The notes: generated from the letters alone by a model not told the origin. A stretch of 64,000 nucleotides of DNA from Mediterranea massiliensis (GCF_900128475.1 NZ_LT635835.1:246899-310898); one strand, 5' to 3'; shown: positions 29,631 through 39,686, numbered from the stretch's first letter. Numbers and translations: made by a program.

Positions 29631-31679
29631 ATGCAAAAAGGTAACATTGGGGTAACGACCGAGAACATCTTCCCCGTCATCAAAAAGTTTTTGTACAGCG
29701 ACCACGAAATATTCCTGCGCGAGCTGGTGTCCAACGCCGTTGATGCCACGCAGAAACTGAAGACCCTTTCCTCCATCGGCGAGTACAAGGGCGAGCTGGG
29801 CGACCTGACCGTTCACGTCAGCCTGGGCAAGGACACCATCACCGTGTCCGACCGCGGTATCGGTCTCACCGCCGAAGAAATCGACAAATACATCAACCAG
29901 ATAGCCTTCTCGGGCGCCAACGACTTCCTTGAGAAGTACAAGAACGACGCCAACGCCATCATCGGCCACTTCGGCCTGGGCTTCTACTCGGCCTTCATGG
30001 TGGCCAAGAAGGTGGAAATCATTACCAAGTCCTGCAAGGAAGACGCACAGGCCGTGAAGTGGACCTGCGACGGCAGCCCCGAGTTCACCATCGAGGACTG
30101 CGACAAGGCCGACCGCGGTACCGACATCGTCCTCTACATCGACGACGACTGCAAGGAGTTCCTCGAAGAGGCCCGCATCTCCTCGCTGCTGAAGAAGTAC
30201 TGCAGCTTCCTGCCCGTGCCCGTAGCCTTCGGCAAGAAGAAGGAATGGAAGGACGGCAAGCAGGTGGAAACCGCTGAAGACAACATCATCAACGACACCA
30301 CCCCGCTGTGGACCCGCAAACCCAGCGAGCTGAAGGACGAGGACTACAAGAAGTTCTACTGCGACCTCTATCCCATGTCCGACGAGCCCCTGTTCTGGAT
30401 TCACCTGAACGTGGACTATCCGTTCCACCTCACCGGTATCCTCTACTTCCCGAAAGTGAAGAGCAACATCGAGCTGAACCGCAACAAGATACAGCTCTAC
30501 TGCAACCAGGTGTACGTCACGGATTCCGTTGAAGGCATCGTGCCGGACTTCCTGACGCTGCTCCACGGCGTGCTCGACTCGCCCGACATCCCGCTGAACG
30601 TGTCGCGTTCGTACCTGCAGAGCGACTCCAACGTCAAGAAGATTTCGACCTACATCACCAAGAAGGTGTCCGACCGTCTGCAGTCCATCTTCAAGAACGA
30701 CCGCAAGCAGTTCGAGGAGAAGTGGAACGACCTGAAGATCTTCATCAACTACGGCATGCTGACGCAGGAAGACTTCTATGACCGTGCCAAGGATTTCGCC
30801 CTCTTCACCGACACCGACGGCAAGCAATATACCTTCGACGAGTACAAGACGCTCATCAAGGACAACCAGACCGACAAGGACAACACCCTGATCTATCTGT
30901 ATGCCAACAACAAGGACGAGCAGTACAGCTACATCGAAGCTGCCAAGAACAAGGGCTATAACGTGCTGCTGATGGACGGCCAGCTGGACATCGCTGTCGT
31001 AAGCATGCTCGAGCAGAAGTTCGACAAGGTACGCTTCACCCGTGTGGACAGCGACGTCATCGACAACCTCATCGTGAAGGAAGACAAGAAGAGCGAAGTG
31101 CTCGAGGCCGCCAAGCAGGAAGCCCTCTCGGCCATGTTCAAGAGCCAGTTGCCCAAGATGGACAAGACGGAATTCTACGTCGTGGCACAGGCCATGGGCG
31201 AAGGCGCCGCTCCGGTCATGATCACGCAGAGCGAATACATGCGCCGTATGAAGGAGATGGCCAACATCCAGGCCGGCATGAGCTTCTACGGCGACATGCC
31301 CGACATGTTCAACCTCGTGCTCAACGCCGACCATCCGCTGGTCAAGGAAGTCCTGGCCGGTGAAGAACAGGCCTGTGCAGCCGACATCGTGCCCATCCAG
31401 CTCTCGATGGACGACACCAACAAGCGCCGCAACGACCTGAAGAAGAGCCACGAAGGCAAGAAGGACGAGGAAATCCCCACAGCCGAGAAGGACGAGCTCA
31501 GCGAGCTGGACAAGAAGTGGGAAGAACTGAAGACGAAGAAGGAAGCCGTCCTGGCCGACTACGCCTCCAAGAACCCGGTTGTCCGCCAGCTCATCGACCT
31601 GGCCCTGCTGCAGAACGGCATGCTGAAAGGCGAAGCGCTCAACAACTTCGTGAAACGGAGCATCGAGCTTATCAAATAA
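29631..31679 (+). CDS. htpG: HtpG, Hsp90 family chaperone
   Basis: 682 residues. N-terminal GHKL ATPase domain with ELVSNAVDA near 24, SDRGIGLTAEEID near 75 and GHFGLGFYSAFMV near 111; middle domain with DYPFHLTGILYFP; C-terminal dimerisation domain. No organelle signal or MEEVD tail. ATP-driven chaperone of the cytoplasm. It lies after clpC and ends in a terminator, so it is likely monocistronic. Its leader has no clear TAnnTTTG box; CCTATAATATAC near 29611 looks like an Escherichia-type -10, a weak match. Confidence 0.96.
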   Translation: MQKGNIGVTTENIFPVIKKFLYSDHEIFLRELVSNAVDATQKLKTLSSIGEYKGELGDLTVHVSLGKDTITVSDRGIGLTAEEIDKYINQIAFSGANDFLEKYKNDANAIIGHFGLGFYSAFMVAKKVEIITKSCKEDAQAVKWTCDGSPEFTIEDCDKADRGTDIVLYIDDDCKEFLEEARISSLLKKYCSFLPVPVAFGKKKEWKDGKQVETAEDNIINDTTPLWTRKPSELKDEDYKKFYCDLYPMSDEPLFWIHLNVDYPFHLTGILYFPKVKSNIELNRNKIQLYCNQVYVTDSVEGIVPDFLTLLHGVLDSPDIPLNVSRSYLQSDSNVKKISTYITKKVSDRLQSIFKNDRKQFEEKWNDLKIFINYGMLTQEDFYDRAKDFALFTDTDGKQYTFDEYKTLIKDNQTDKDNTLIYLYANNKDEQYSYIEAAKNKGYNVLLMDGQLDIAVVSMLEQKFDKVRFTRVDSDVIDNLIVKEDKKSEVLEAAKQEALSAMFKSQLPKMDKTEFYVVAQAMGEGAAPVMITQSEYMRRMKEMANIQAGMSFYGDMPDMFNLVLNADHPLVKEVLAGEEQACAADIVPIQLSMDDTNKRRNDLKKSHEGKKDEEIPTAEKDELSELDKKWEELKTKKEAVLADYASKNPVVRQLIDLALLQNGMLKGEALNNFVKRSIELIK

Positions 31680-31712
31680 GCCCCTTCAAACACAACTTTT
31701 TTTCATACACGC

Positions 31713-31752
31713 AGAGAGGGTGTGTCCTTCGGGATGCACCCTCTCTTTTTTT
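31713..31752 (+). terminator. Terminator of htpG
   Basis: AGAGAGGGTG pairs with CACCCTCTCT around TGTCCTTCGGGATG, followed by seven T. Confidence 0.88.
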
Positions 31753-31881
31753 GTGCCTTCCGCTCCCTTCCATCCTTCGGAACAGGCGGTAAAAGGGGAC
31801 TGAAATCCTCTATTTTTTCCCTTTTCATCGAAAATAATGGTTTTTTCTTCGCCTGATGGAAGGAATTTGAAAACATTTGTT

Positions 31882-31889
31882 TATATTTG
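31882..31889 (+). promoter_or_regulatory. -7 box for the patatin gene
   Basis: TATATTTG, matching TAnnTTTG, 31 bases before the ATG. The -33 element is not at the usual spacing. Confidence 0.5.
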
Positions 31890-31920
31890 GACATTCATTC
31901 ACTTGTGTAACCGTAACTGT

Positions 31921-34230
31921 ATGAGAAACGTCCTGTTGTTCCTGCTGTGCATCCTCTGCTGCCTGCCGTCCGTCGTCCGTGCCCAGAAAGTGGGGCTCGT
32001 GCTGAGCGGTGGCGGTGCCAAGGGCATGACCCACATCGGCATCATCCGTGCGCTGGAAGAGAACAACATCCCCATCGACTACATCGCCGGCACCTCCATG
32101 GGCGCCATCATCGGTTCGCTCTATGCCATGGGCTATTCGCCCGACGACATGGAAGCCCTGCTCCGTTCGCCCGACTTCAAGCGGTGGTACTCGGGCGAGG
32201 TGGAGTCACAATACGAATACTACTTCAAGCAGAACCGGCCCACACCCGAGTTTGCCAGCATCCGCTTTGCCTTCGGCGACTCCCTGCACACCAAGCCGCA
32301 AATCATCCCCACCAATCTGGTGAACCCCATCCAGATGAACCTGGTGTTCGTGCAGCTCTTCGGGCAGGCCACGGCTGCCTGCCGGGGCAACTTCAACAAC
32401 CTGTTCGTCCCCTTCCGCTGCATCGCGTCGGACGTGTACAACAAGCAGCCCCTCGTCATGCGCGAAGGCGACCTGGGCGATGCCGTCCGGGCCTCGATGA
32501 GCTTCCCCTTCGTGTTCAAGCCCATCGAGATAAACGGCGTGCTGGCCTACGACGGCGGCATCTACAACAACTTCCCCACCGACATCATGCAGGAGGACTT
32601 CCATCCCGACGTCATCATCGGCAGCGTGGTGGCCGCCAACCCCAGCAAGCCCAAGGAAGGCGACCTCATGAGCCAGCTCGAGAACATGATCATGCAGAAG
32701 ACGGACTATACCATCCCCGACTCGGCAGGCATCGTCATGACCTTCAAGTACGACGACGTCAGCCTGCTGGACTTCGACCGCCTCAAGGAACTGCACGACA
32801 TCGGCTACAACCGTACCATGAGCCTGATGGACTCCATCAAGGGCCGCATCCGGCGGCGCGAGAGCACGGAGAACATCCGCCTGCGGCGCATGGTGTACCG
32901 CAGCAGCCTGCCCCAGTTCCGCTTCCGCGACATCTACATCGAAGGGGCCAACGCCCAGCAGCAGTCCTACATCAAGAAGGAATTTCACGGCGACGACCAC
33001 GAAATCTTCACCTACGAGGACCTGAAGCGCGGCTACTTCCGCCTGCTGGCGGACAACATGATCTCCGAAATCATCCCGCACGCCGTCTACGACCCCGACA
33101 GCGACCTGTATGAACTCCACCTCCAGGTCAAGATGGAGAAGAACTTCTTCGTCAAGATAGGCGGCAGCGTGTCCACCACCAGCTCCAACCAGATTTATCT
33201 GGGCGTAGGCTACCAGAACCTGAACTACTACTCCAAGGAAATCACGCTGGACGGCCAGCTGGGCAAAATCTACAACAACGTGCAGCTCATGGGGCGCATA
33301 GACCTGCCCACACACATTCCCACATCCTTCCGCCTGCTGGGCTCCATCAGTACCTTCGACTACTACAAGAAGGACAAGCTCTTCTCCAAGAACAACCTTC
33401 CGTCGTTCAACTCCAAGGACGAACGGTTTGTGAAGCTGATGTTCTCCCTGCCTTTCCTGGCCAACAAGCGGGCGGAGTTCGGCTTCGGCTATGGCGTGCT
33501 GAAGGACAACTACTACCAGTCGAACGTCATCGACTTCGGCAACGACCGTGCCGACCAGAGTACCTACAGGCTGCTGGGAGGCAGCATCGGCTTCTATGGC
33601 AGCACGGTGGACTCCCGCCAGTATGCCACCAGGGGCTACTACGAACAGCTGATAGCCCAGGTATTTACGGGCCACGAATGGTTTGCCCCCGGCACGTCGT
33701 CGGCCAGCGAGGGACAGACGCCCATCGACAAGAAGCGGCAGTCGTGGCTGCAAATCTCGTACATGAAGGAAGCCTACCATCCGCTGTCGCCCCATTTCAC
33801 CCTGGGCTGGATGACGAAATCGCTCTATTCATCGAAGAATTTCTCGGGAAACTATACGGCCACCATGATGCAGGCGGGCGAATTTACCCCTACGCCCCAC
33901 AGCCAGATCATGTACAACGATGCCTTCCGGGCCAACCAGTACATTTCGGCAGGCATCAAGCCCATCTGGGTCTTCAACGACATGTTCCACCTCCGCACCG
34001 AGCTGTATGGCTTCCTGCCCATTTTTCCGATCAAAAGGAACGAAATGAACCAGGCCTATTACGGCAAGGCCTTCTCCGAGTTCCAGTACATGGGGGAAGT
34101 GTCGCTGGTGTGCAAACTGAAGTTCGGTGCCATCTCCGCCTACGTAAACCACTACAGCTCACCGAAGAATGAGTGGAATGTGGGTCTCACGCTGGGTTGG
34201 CAGCTGTTCAACTACCGATTTATCGAATGA
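31921..34230 (+). CDS. Patatin-like phospholipase fused to an outer-membrane barrel
   Basis: 769 residues from MRNVLLFLLCILCCLPSVVRAQ (signal peptide); an earlier in-frame ATG would extend it by 28 residues that do not look like a leader. Patatin domain at 22-330 with oxyanion motif GGGAKG near 30, serine elbow GTSMG (Ser59) and catalytic DGG near 210. A POTRA-like segment (FRFRDIYIEGANAQQQSYIKKEF) follows, then a C-terminal Omp85/TamA-like barrel ending GWQLFNYRFIE with a terminal aromatic-type residue pattern. This is the type Vd (PlpD-like) layout: the lipase would be exported through its own barrel. Substrate unknown. Confidence 0.9.
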   Translation: MRNVLLFLLCILCCLPSVVRAQKVGLVLSGGGAKGMTHIGIIRALEENNIPIDYIAGTSMGAIIGSLYAMGYSPDDMEALLRSPDFKRWYSGEVESQYEYYFKQNRPTPEFASIRFAFGDSLHTKPQIIPTNLVNPIQMNLVFVQLFGQATAACRGNFNNLFVPFRCIASDVYNKQPLVMREGDLGDAVRASMSFPFVFKPIEINGVLAYDGGIYNNFPTDIMQEDFHPDVIIGSVVAANPSKPKEGDLMSQLENMIMQKTDYTIPDSAGIVMTFKYDDVSLLDFDRLKELHDIGYNRTMSLMDSIKGRIRRRESTENIRLRRMVYRSSLPQFRFRDIYIEGANAQQQSYIKKEFHGDDHEIFTYEDLKRGYFRLLADNMISEIIPHAVYDPDSDLYELHLQVKMEKNFFVKIGGSVSTTSSNQIYLGVGYQNLNYYSKEITLDGQLGKIYNNVQLMGRIDLPTHIPTSFRLLGSISTFDYYKKDKLFSKNNLPSFNSKDERFVKLMFSLPFLANKRAEFGFGYGVLKDNYYQSNVIDFGNDRADQSTYRLLGGSIGFYGSTVDSRQYATRGYYEQLIAQVFTGHEWFAPGTSSASEGQTPIDKKRQSWLQISYMKEAYHPLSPHFTLGWMTKSLYSSKNFSGNYTATMMQAGEFTPTPHSQIMYNDAFRANQYISAGIKPIWVFNDMFHLRTELYGFLPIFPIKRNEMNQAYYGKAFSEFQYMGEVSLVCKLKFGAISAYVNHYSSPKNEWNVGLTLGWQLFNYRFIE

Positions 34231-34257
34231 TTTTTTGCGAAAAAAAGCGGTGAAAAG

Positions 34258-34288
34258 TTTGCAGAAACAGAAAATGTCCGTATCTTTG
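34258..34288 (+). promoter_or_regulatory. Promoter of the tRNA-Arg cluster
   Basis: TTTG at 34258-34261, 19 bases, TATCTTTG at 34281-34288. It ends 16 bases before the first tRNA. Confidence 0.8.
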
Positions 34289-34304
34289 CACCCGTAAAAA
34301 ATAA

Positions 34305-34381
34305 GGCCGCGTAGCTCAACTGAATAGAGTAGCTGACTACGGATCAGCCGGTTACAGGTTTGAATCCTGTCGCGGTCACCA
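34305..34381 (+). tRNA. tRNA-Arg(ACG), copy 1, CCA encoded
   Basis: Cloverleaf with acceptor GGCCGCG/CGCGGTC (one G-U pair), anticodon arm GCTGA-CTACGGA-TCAGC giving anticodon ACG, and T arm ACAGG-TTTGAAT-CCTGT. The discriminator A is followed by CCA in the genome. ACG (read as ICG after A34 deamination) decodes CGU, CGC and CGA. Confidence 0.95.
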
Positions 34382-34407
34382 CTTTTTTTTACAGGACATA
34401 AATGAAT

Positions 34408-34481
34408 GGCCGCGTAGCTCAACTGAATAGAGTAGCTGACTACGGATCAGCCGGTTACAGGTTTGAATCCTGTCGCGGTCA
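34408..34481 (+). tRNA. tRNA-Arg(ACG), copy 2
   Basis: Sequence identical to copy 1 over the mature body. The bases after the discriminator are CTCC, so CCA is not encoded and must be added. Confidence 0.95.
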
Positions 34482-34502
34482 CTCCAATTTCTCAACCAAA
34501 AG

Positions 34503-34576
34503 GGTCGCGTAGCTCAACTGAATAGAGTAGCTGACTACGGATCAGCCGGTTACAGGTTTGAATCCTGTCGCGATCA
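34503..34576 (+). tRNA. tRNA-Arg(ACG), copy 3, with compensatory 3:70 pair change
   Basis: As copies 1 and 2 except the acceptor: 5' GGTCGCG and 3' CGCGATC. C3-G70 has become T3-A70, so the pair is preserved. CCA is not encoded. Confidence 0.95.
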
Positions 34577-34579
34577 CAT

Positions 34580-34618
34580 GAATCCCCTGCAAGATGCTTC
34601 TTGCGGGGGATTTCTGTT
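34580..34618 (+). terminator. Terminator of the tRNA cluster
   Basis: AATCCCCTGCAAG pairs with CTTGCGGGGGATT around ATGCTT; a T-rich tail follows. Confidence 0.75.
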
Positions 34619-34642
34619 TCTAGCGGATGGCGGTCTCACGCC

Positions 34643-34738
34643 GTGCTTCGTCACCCTCCCATGCCGTGCTGCGTCACCTCCTCACGAAGCACTTCGTCAG
34701 GGGTTCAGGAAGCACTGTGTCGGAGGGTAACGAAGCAC
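34643..34738. repeat. Degenerate repeats between tRNA-Arg and dapA
   Basis: GTGCTTCGTCACCCTCC (34643-34659) and GGAGGGTAACGAAGCAC (34722-34738) are inverted arms with one mismatch. In between and after lie variants of GAAGCACTKYGTCRG. No gene is visible in the 283 bases between tRNA 3 and dapA. Confidence 0.5.
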
Positions 34739-34859
34739 TGTGTCGGGAGCCAACAGAAAAGGCGAAAAACTGTATGAGAAAGGTTATGCAAAGCCAACCC
34801 ATGCAGTTTTCCGCCTAAAAGTGTTCTTCTATTGTTTGTCCGTTTCAGGGAAAGTGCCG

Positions 34860-35753
34860 TCAGCACTTGATGTTCAGCTCGCTCAATATCTTGCGCATGG
34901 CCTCGAACGTGGTGATGCGCGTAGGCACCAGCGGGAGGCGGAGCTTGTTTTCCACCATGCCCATGGCGTTGAGCATGGCCTTTACGCCGGCCGGATTGCC
35001 GTCCACGAAGAGCAGCTTGAACAGCTCGGCAAACTTGTGGTGGATGGTCAGCGCATTGGCGTAGTCGCCCTGCAAGGCCAGGCGCACCATGCGGCTGAAC
35101 TCGCGCGGGAAGGCGTTTCCGATGACCGAGATGACGCCCACGGCACCCAGCGTAATGAGCGGGAAGGTGATGCCGTCGTCGCCCGAAATGACGTCGAAAT
35201 TGGCCGGCTTGTTCTTGATGATGTCGTCCATCTGCGTGATGTTGCCCGACGCTTCCTTCACGGCAATCACGTTCTCGAAGTCGCGGGCGATGCGCAGGGT
35301 GGTTTCGGCCGTCATATTCACCCCCGTACGGCCAGGCACGTTGTAGAGCACGATGGGCAGCTCCGTAGCTTCGGAGATAGCCTTGTAGTGCTGGTAGATG
35401 CCCTCCTGCGAAGGCTTGTTATAGTAAGGCACCACGGAGAGGACGGCGTCCACTCCGGTGAAATCGTCGTGTTTCAGCGCGTCGACGACGGCGCGGGTGT
35501 TGTTACCTCCCACACCCAGCAGGATGGGGATACGTCCGTTGACGCGTTCTATCACCATCCGCTTGATTTTGGCCTTTTCCTCTTCGGTCAGTGTCGGAGT
35601 TTCGGCGGTGGTTCCCAGCACGCACAGGAAGTCGGCATTGTTCTGCAGCAGGTAGTCCACGATGCGCATCAGGGCAACGTAGTCCACACTCTCGTCTTCC
35701 TTGAACGGGGTAATCAGCGCGACCCCCATTCCTTTCAATCTTGTTTTTATCAT
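34860..35753 (-). CDS. dapA: 4-hydroxy-tetrahydrodipicolinate synthase
   Basis: 297 residues, a (beta/alpha)8 class I aldolase that condenses pyruvate with aspartate semialdehyde in lysine and diaminopimelate synthesis. Visible: GTTAE at 47-51 (catalytic Thr), Tyr137 in LYNVPGRTG, Schiff-base Lys166 in AVKEASGN. Single gene, with a Bacteroides -7 box upstream. Other N-acetylneuraminate lyase family members are possible, but the motif set fits DapA. Confidence 0.95.
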   Translation of the reverse strand: MIKTRLKGMGVALITPFKEDESVDYVALMRIVDYLLQNNADFLCVLGTTAETPTLTEEEKAKIKRMVIERVNGRIPILLGVGGNNTRAVVDALKHDDFTGVDAVLSVVPYYNKPSQEGIYQHYKAISEATELPIVLYNVPGRTGVNMTAETTLRIARDFENVIAVKEASGNITQMDDIIKNKPANFDVISGDDGITFPLITLGAVGVISVIGNAFPREFSRMVRLALQGDYANALTIHHKFAELFKLLFVDGNPAGVKAMLNAMGMVENKLRLPLVPTRITTFEAMRKILSELNIKC

Positions 35754-35788
35754 GAGTCCTATGAAATAATCTGTGGTTTAGCAGTTCG

Positions 35789-35796
35789 CAAATGTA
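35789..35796 (-). promoter_or_regulatory. -7 box for dapA
   Basis: On the minus strand TACATTTG matches TAnnTTTG, 36 bases before the ATG. Confidence 0.6.
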
Positions 35797-35856
35797 CTAT
35801 TTTTTTCGGTTTGAGCTACAAATATCCGATATAAAAAACGTTTTTATGTGATTTTG

Positions 35857-37860
35857 TCAGGCAAGCAAGTCCAGGAACTCGTTTTCGGACAGAATGCGGA
35901 TACCCAGTTTCTGCGCCTTCTCCAGCTTGGCTGGACCCATGTTGGCACCGGCCAGGATGAAGCTGGTCTTGGACGAGATGCTGCCCACGTTCTTTCCGCC
36001 GTTGCGCTCGATCATTTCCTTGTATTCGTCGCGCGAATGATGCTCGAACACACCGCTGATAACGATGGACTGCCCCGCCAGCTTGTCGGTGTATCCGCTC
36101 AGGTCTTCCTCGCTGCGGCTGAACTGCAGACCGGCTTCCTTCAGCCGTTCCACCAGGCTGCGGTTCAGCGGATTGGCGAAGTAGCTGACGATGCTTTGGG
36201 CTATTTTTTCGCCGATTTCATCTACACCCATCAGGGTTTCGAGGCTGGCCTGCTCCACTTCGTCGATACTCTTGAAGGAGCGGGCTATCTTCTTGGCCAC
36301 CGTCTCGCCCACGAAGCGGATACCCAGAGCGAAGAGGACACGCTCGAAGGGTACGTTGCGGCTCGCGGCGATGCCGTTGACGATGTTTTCGGCCGATTTC
36401 TGCCCCATTCGGTCCAAGTCCTTGATGTCGTCCACCGTGAGGCGATAAAGGTCGGCAGCGTCCTTGATAAGGCCCAGACGGTAGAACATGTCAACGGTCT
36501 CGGGGCCCAGTCCGTCGATGTTCATGGCCCGGCGGCTGATGAAGTGCTCTATCTTGCCCTTGATCTGCGGCGGGCAGGCCGTCTCGTTGGGACAATAGTG
36601 GGCCGCCTCGCCTTCGAAGCGCACCAGCGGCGTGCCGCACTCGGGGCAGCGGGTGATGAACTTCACCTTCTCGCCCAGCAGCATGCCGCGGGCATCGGTG
36701 TCCACGCCAGTTATCTTGGGGATGATTTCACCGCCCTTCTCCACGTAGACCATGTCGCCGATGTGCAGGTCGAGGCCTTCGATGATGTCGGCGTTGTGGA
36801 GCGAGGCACGCTTCACAACGGTGCCCGACAGCTGTACGGGGTCCAGATTGGCCACCGGCGTGATGGCGCCCGTACGGCCCACCTGGTAGGTCACCTTGTT
36901 GAGCCGTGTCAGTGCCCGTTCGGCCTGGAACTTGTAGGCGATGGCCCAGCGGGGCGACTTGGCCGTGTAGCCCAGGTTCTTCTGCTGGCGCAGGCTGTTC
37001 ACCTTCAGCACGATGCCGTCGGTGGCCACGGGCAGGTTCTTGCGCTCCGTGTCCCAGTAGTTGATGTAGTCGAACACTTCCTGCAGGGTGCGGGCCTTCT
37101 TCATGTGCTCCGATATCTTGAAGCCCCACTGCGCCGCCTTCTGCAGGCATTCGTAATGGCCGTCGGCGGGCAGGTCTTCACCCAGCAGGTAGTAGAGGTA
37201 GGCGTCGAGCTTGCGCGCGGCCACCACCGCGGAGTTCTGCGACTTCAGCGTGCCCGAGGCGGCGTTGCGCGGATTGGCGAAGAGCGGCTCCTCGCGGGCC
37301 TCGCGTTCGCGGTTCAGGGCTTCGAACGACACCCACGGCATCAGAATCTCGCCGCGTATCTCGAACGAGCGGGGATAGTCGCCGTGCAGCACGAGGGGGA
37401 TGGTGCGGATGGTTTTCACGTTGTCCGTCACGTCGTCGCCCTTCTCGCCGTCGCCGCGGGTCACGGCACGCACCAGCTTGCCGTCTTCGTAGGTCAGGGA
37501 GATGGACGTGCCGTCGAACTTCAGCTCGCAGCAGATTTCAAAGTCCTCGTTCAGGGCCTTCTTCACCCGCTCGTAGAAGTCGGCCACCTCGCCCTCGGAG
37601 TAGGTGTTACCCAGCGAAAGCATGGGATATTTGTGGGCCACCTGCGTGAAGTTCTTGTTCAGGTCGCTGCCCACACGCATCGTGGGCGAGTTTTCGTCCG
37701 CATATTCGGGATGCGCCTTCTCCAGGTCCTGCAGTTCGCGCATCAGGTCGTCGAACTCCTTGTCCGAGATTTCGGGAGCGTTCAATACGTAGTAGTTGTA
37801 GTTGTGGCGGTGCAGCTCGGCACGCAGCCAGTCTATTCGTTCTTTGGGTGTCATAGTCAT
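35857..37860 (-). CDS. ligA: NAD-dependent DNA ligase LigA
   Basis: 667 residues from [12 protein letters not shown] at 37860; the alternative upstream ATG at 37947 would overlap the promoter. Adenylation domain with nucleophile Lys114 in KFDG, an OB-fold, a zinc finger (CPECG near 397, [12 protein letters not shown]), helix-hairpin-helix repeats, and a C-terminal BRCT domain ([15 protein letters not shown]). Length is typical. Divergent from trmD; both have promoters in the 143-base gap. Confidence 0.97.
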   Translation of the reverse strand: MTMTPKERIDWLRAELHRHNYNYYVLNAPEISDKEFDDLMRELQDLEKAHPEYADENSPTMRVGSDLNKNFTQVAHKYPMLSLGNTYSEGEVADFYERVKKALNEDFEICCELKFDGTSISLTYEDGKLVRAVTRGDGEKGDDVTDNVKTIRTIPLVLHGDYPRSFEIRGEILMPWVSFEALNREREAREEPLFANPRNAASGTLKSQNSAVVAARKLDAYLYYLLGEDLPADGHYECLQKAAQWGFKISEHMKKARTLQEVFDYINYWDTERKNLPVATDGIVLKVNSLRQQKNLGYTAKSPRWAIAYKFQAERALTRLNKVTYQVGRTGAITPVANLDPVQLSGTVVKRASLHNADIIEGLDLHIGDMVYVEKGGEIIPKITGVDTDARGMLLGEKVKFITRCPECGTPLVRFEGEAAHYCPNETACPPQIKGKIEHFISRRAMNIDGLGPETVDMFYRLGLIKDAADLYRLTVDDIKDLDRMGQKSAENIVNGIAASRNVPFERVLFALGIRFVGETVAKKIARSFKSIDEVEQASLETLMGVDEIGEKIAQSIVSYFANPLNRSLVERLKEAGLQFSRSEEDLSGYTDKLAGQSIVISGVFEHHSRDEYKEMIERNGGKNVGSISSKTSFILAGANMGPAKLEKAQKLGIRILSENEFLDLLA

Positions 37861-37879
37861 CTTTCGGATAGTTTGCATG

Positions 37880-37887
37880 CAAAAATA
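37880..37887 (-). promoter_or_regulatory. -7 box for ligA
   Basis: TATTTTTG on the minus strand, 20 bases before the ATG at 37860. It supports that start. Confidence 0.6.
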
Positions 37888-37949
37888 CGGGTTTCTTCCC
37901 GATTTACGGCATTCCGGCTCCGGTAAAAATAAAGTGGCTGCATTCAAAA

Positions 37950-37981
37950 TTTGCTTTTACACGCAACATGCACTACTTTTG
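37950..37981 (+). promoter_or_regulatory. Promoter of trmD
   Basis: TTTG at 37950-37953, 20 bases, TACTTTTG at 37974-37981; trmD ATG at 38005. Confidence 0.75.
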
Positions 37982-38004
37982 CAGAAAAAACAGAAAGAAA
38001 CGTT

Positions 38005-38682
38005 ATGCGCATAGACATTATTACCGTTCTTCCGGAGATGATTGAGGGCTTCTTCAACTGCTCCATCATGAAGCGGGCACAAAACAAGGGCCTGGCCGAA
38101 ATTCACATCCACAACCTGCGCGACTACACCAAGGACAAGTACCGCCGCGTGGACGATTACCCCTTCGGAGGCTTTGCCGGCATGGTGATGAAGATCGAGC
38201 CCATCGAACGCTGCATCAACAGCCTGAAGGCCGAACGCGACTACGACGAAGTGATTTTCACCACGCCCGACGGCGAGCAGTTCAACCAGCCCATGGCCAA
38301 CACCTTGTCGCTGGCGCAGAACCTCATCATCCTGTGCGGCCACTTCAAGGGCATCGACTACCGCATTCGCGAGCATCTCATCACGAAAGAGGTGAGCATC
38401 GGCGACTATGTGCTGACGGGTGGCGAACTGGCGGCTGCCGTGATGGCCGATGCCATCGTGCGCATCATTCCCGGTGTGATTTCCGACGAGCAGTCGGCCC
38501 TGTCGGACTCGTTCCAGGACAACCTGCTGGCCGCTCCGGTCTACACCCGTCCGGCTGACTACAACGGTTGGAAAGTTCCGGATATTTTACTTTCAGGTCA
38601 CGAAGCGAAGATCAAGGAATGGGAGTTGCAGCAGTCCATCGAACGGACCCGTCGGCTGCGTCCCGACTTGTTGGGAGAATAA
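38005..38682 (+). CDS. trmD: tRNA (guanine37-N1)-methyltransferase TrmD
   Basis: 225 residues from [17 protein letters not shown] at 38005; an upstream ATG at 37951 lies within the promoter. SPOUT trefoil-knot methyltransferase: [14 protein letters not shown] near 48, [17 protein letters not shown] near 109, [12 protein letters not shown] near 133. It makes m1G37 in tRNAs with G36. Unlike in proteobacteria it is not in an rpsP-rimM-rplS operon here. Confidence 0.97.
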   Translation: MRIDIITVLPEMIEGFFNCSIMKRAQNKGLAEIHIHNLRDYTKDKYRRVDDYPFGGFAGMVMKIEPIERCINSLKAERDYDEVIFTTPDGEQFNQPMANTLSLAQNLIILCGHFKGIDYRIREHLITKEVSIGDYVLTGGELAAAVMADAIVRIIPGVISDEQSALSDSFQDNLLAAPVYTRPADYNGWKVPDILLSGHEAKIKEWELQQSIERTRRLRPDLLGE

Positions 38683-38705
38683 AGCAGACGTGTAAATATA
38701 AAAGA

Positions 38706-38735
38706 AAAGGACATCAGTCGGCTGATGTCCTTTTT
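38706..38735. terminator. Bidirectional terminator between trmD and pyrD
   Basis: AAAAGGACATCA pairs with TGATGTCCTTTT with A and T runs at both sides; it serves the convergent trmD (+) and pyrK-pyrD (-). Confidence 0.9.
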
Positions 38736-38774
38736 TATTGTCTCCGGTTGCGAAGAGGGTACCTTCGTCAGAAG

Positions 38775-39686
38775 TCATACCTCCAGTGCACCGATAATGT
38801 CCGTTACAGACTTGAATCCATGTCGGTTCAGGTAGTCGTCGATACCCTCGGCCACCTTGACAGTCACCGTCGGATCGATGAAGTTGGCCGTACCGATCTG
38901 GATGGCTGTAGCCCCTGCCAGCAGGAATTCCACCGCATCCCGCCAGTTCATGATGCCTCCCAGGCCGATGACGGGTATTTTTACCGCCTTGGCCACCTGC
39001 CACACCATACGCAGAGCAATGGGCTTCACTGCCGCGCCAGACATGCCTCCCGTCACTGTAGAGAGCAACGGACGGCGTTTTTCGGCATCGATGGCCATGC
39101 CCAGCAGGGTATTGATGAGCGAAACGCTGTCGGCACCGCCGTTTTCGGCTGCGCGCGCTATTTCGGTGATGTCTGTCACGTTGGGCGACAGCTTCACGAT
39201 GAGCGTTTTTTTATACACCTGGCGCACTGCCTTGACCACTTCTTCGGCTCCCTTGGCAGTCACGCCGAAGGCCATTCCACCCTGCTTCACATTGGGGCAG
39301 GAGATGTTCAATTCGATGGCAGGAATTTTGTCAAGTTCGTTAATGATGGAGGCCGTTTCGGCATAATCTTCGATGGCCGAACCCGATACATTCACAATCA
39401 TATTGGTCCGGATGTCCTTGATGCGGGGATAGATGTGTTCAACAAAGTAATGTACACCCTTATTTTGCAGTCCCACAGCGTTTAACATGCCCGAAGGAGT
39501 CTCTGCCATGCGCGGATACGGATTACCTTCACGTTTGTGAAGGGTAGTCCCCTTTACAATGATACCGCCTATTCGCTCCAAATCGATGAAATCGGCAAAT
39601 TCTTCGCCGTAGCCGAAAGTCCCGGAAGCGGTCATCACCGGGTTTTTCATTTGTAATTCACCAATCTTTACACTTAAATCTGCCAT
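38775..39686 (-). CDS. pyrD: Dihydroorotate dehydrogenase B, catalytic subunit
   Basis: 303 residues, FMN-binding TIM barrel. Cys130 in [12 protein letters not shown] is the active-site base of class 1B enzymes; SGTFGYGEE and GNPYPR near 55 are conserved. Class 1B enzymes need PyrK to use NAD+, and pyrK overlaps its 5' end by 13 bases. Oxidises dihydroorotate to orotate in pyrimidine synthesis. Confidence 0.96.
   Translation of the reverse strand: MADLSVKIGELQMKNPVMTASGTFGYGEEFADFIDLERIGGIIVKGTTLHKREGNPYPRMAETPSGMLNAVGLQNKGVHYFVEHIYPRIKDIRTNMIVNVSGSAIEDYAETASIINELDKIPAIELNISCPNVKQGGMAFGVTAKGAEEVVKAVRQVYKKTLIVKLSPNVTDITEIARAAENGGADSVSLINTLLGMAIDAEKRRPLLSTVTGGMSGAAVKPIALRMVWQVAKAVKIPVIGLGGIMNWRDAVEFLLAGATAIQIGTANFIDPTVTVKVAEGIDDYLNRHGFKSVTDIIGALEV

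Noticed and set aside
29610..31451. 613-codon frame antisense to htpG
   Set aside because: Shadow of htpG, composed of Val/Leu/Asp/His runs.
34621..34860. Possible integrated element after the tRNA-Arg genes
   Set aside because: No integrase, no duplicated tRNA 3' end beyond the three full copies.
35848..37926. 692-codon frame antisense to ligA
   Set aside because: Shadow of ligA; no motif, and it would overlap both promoters.
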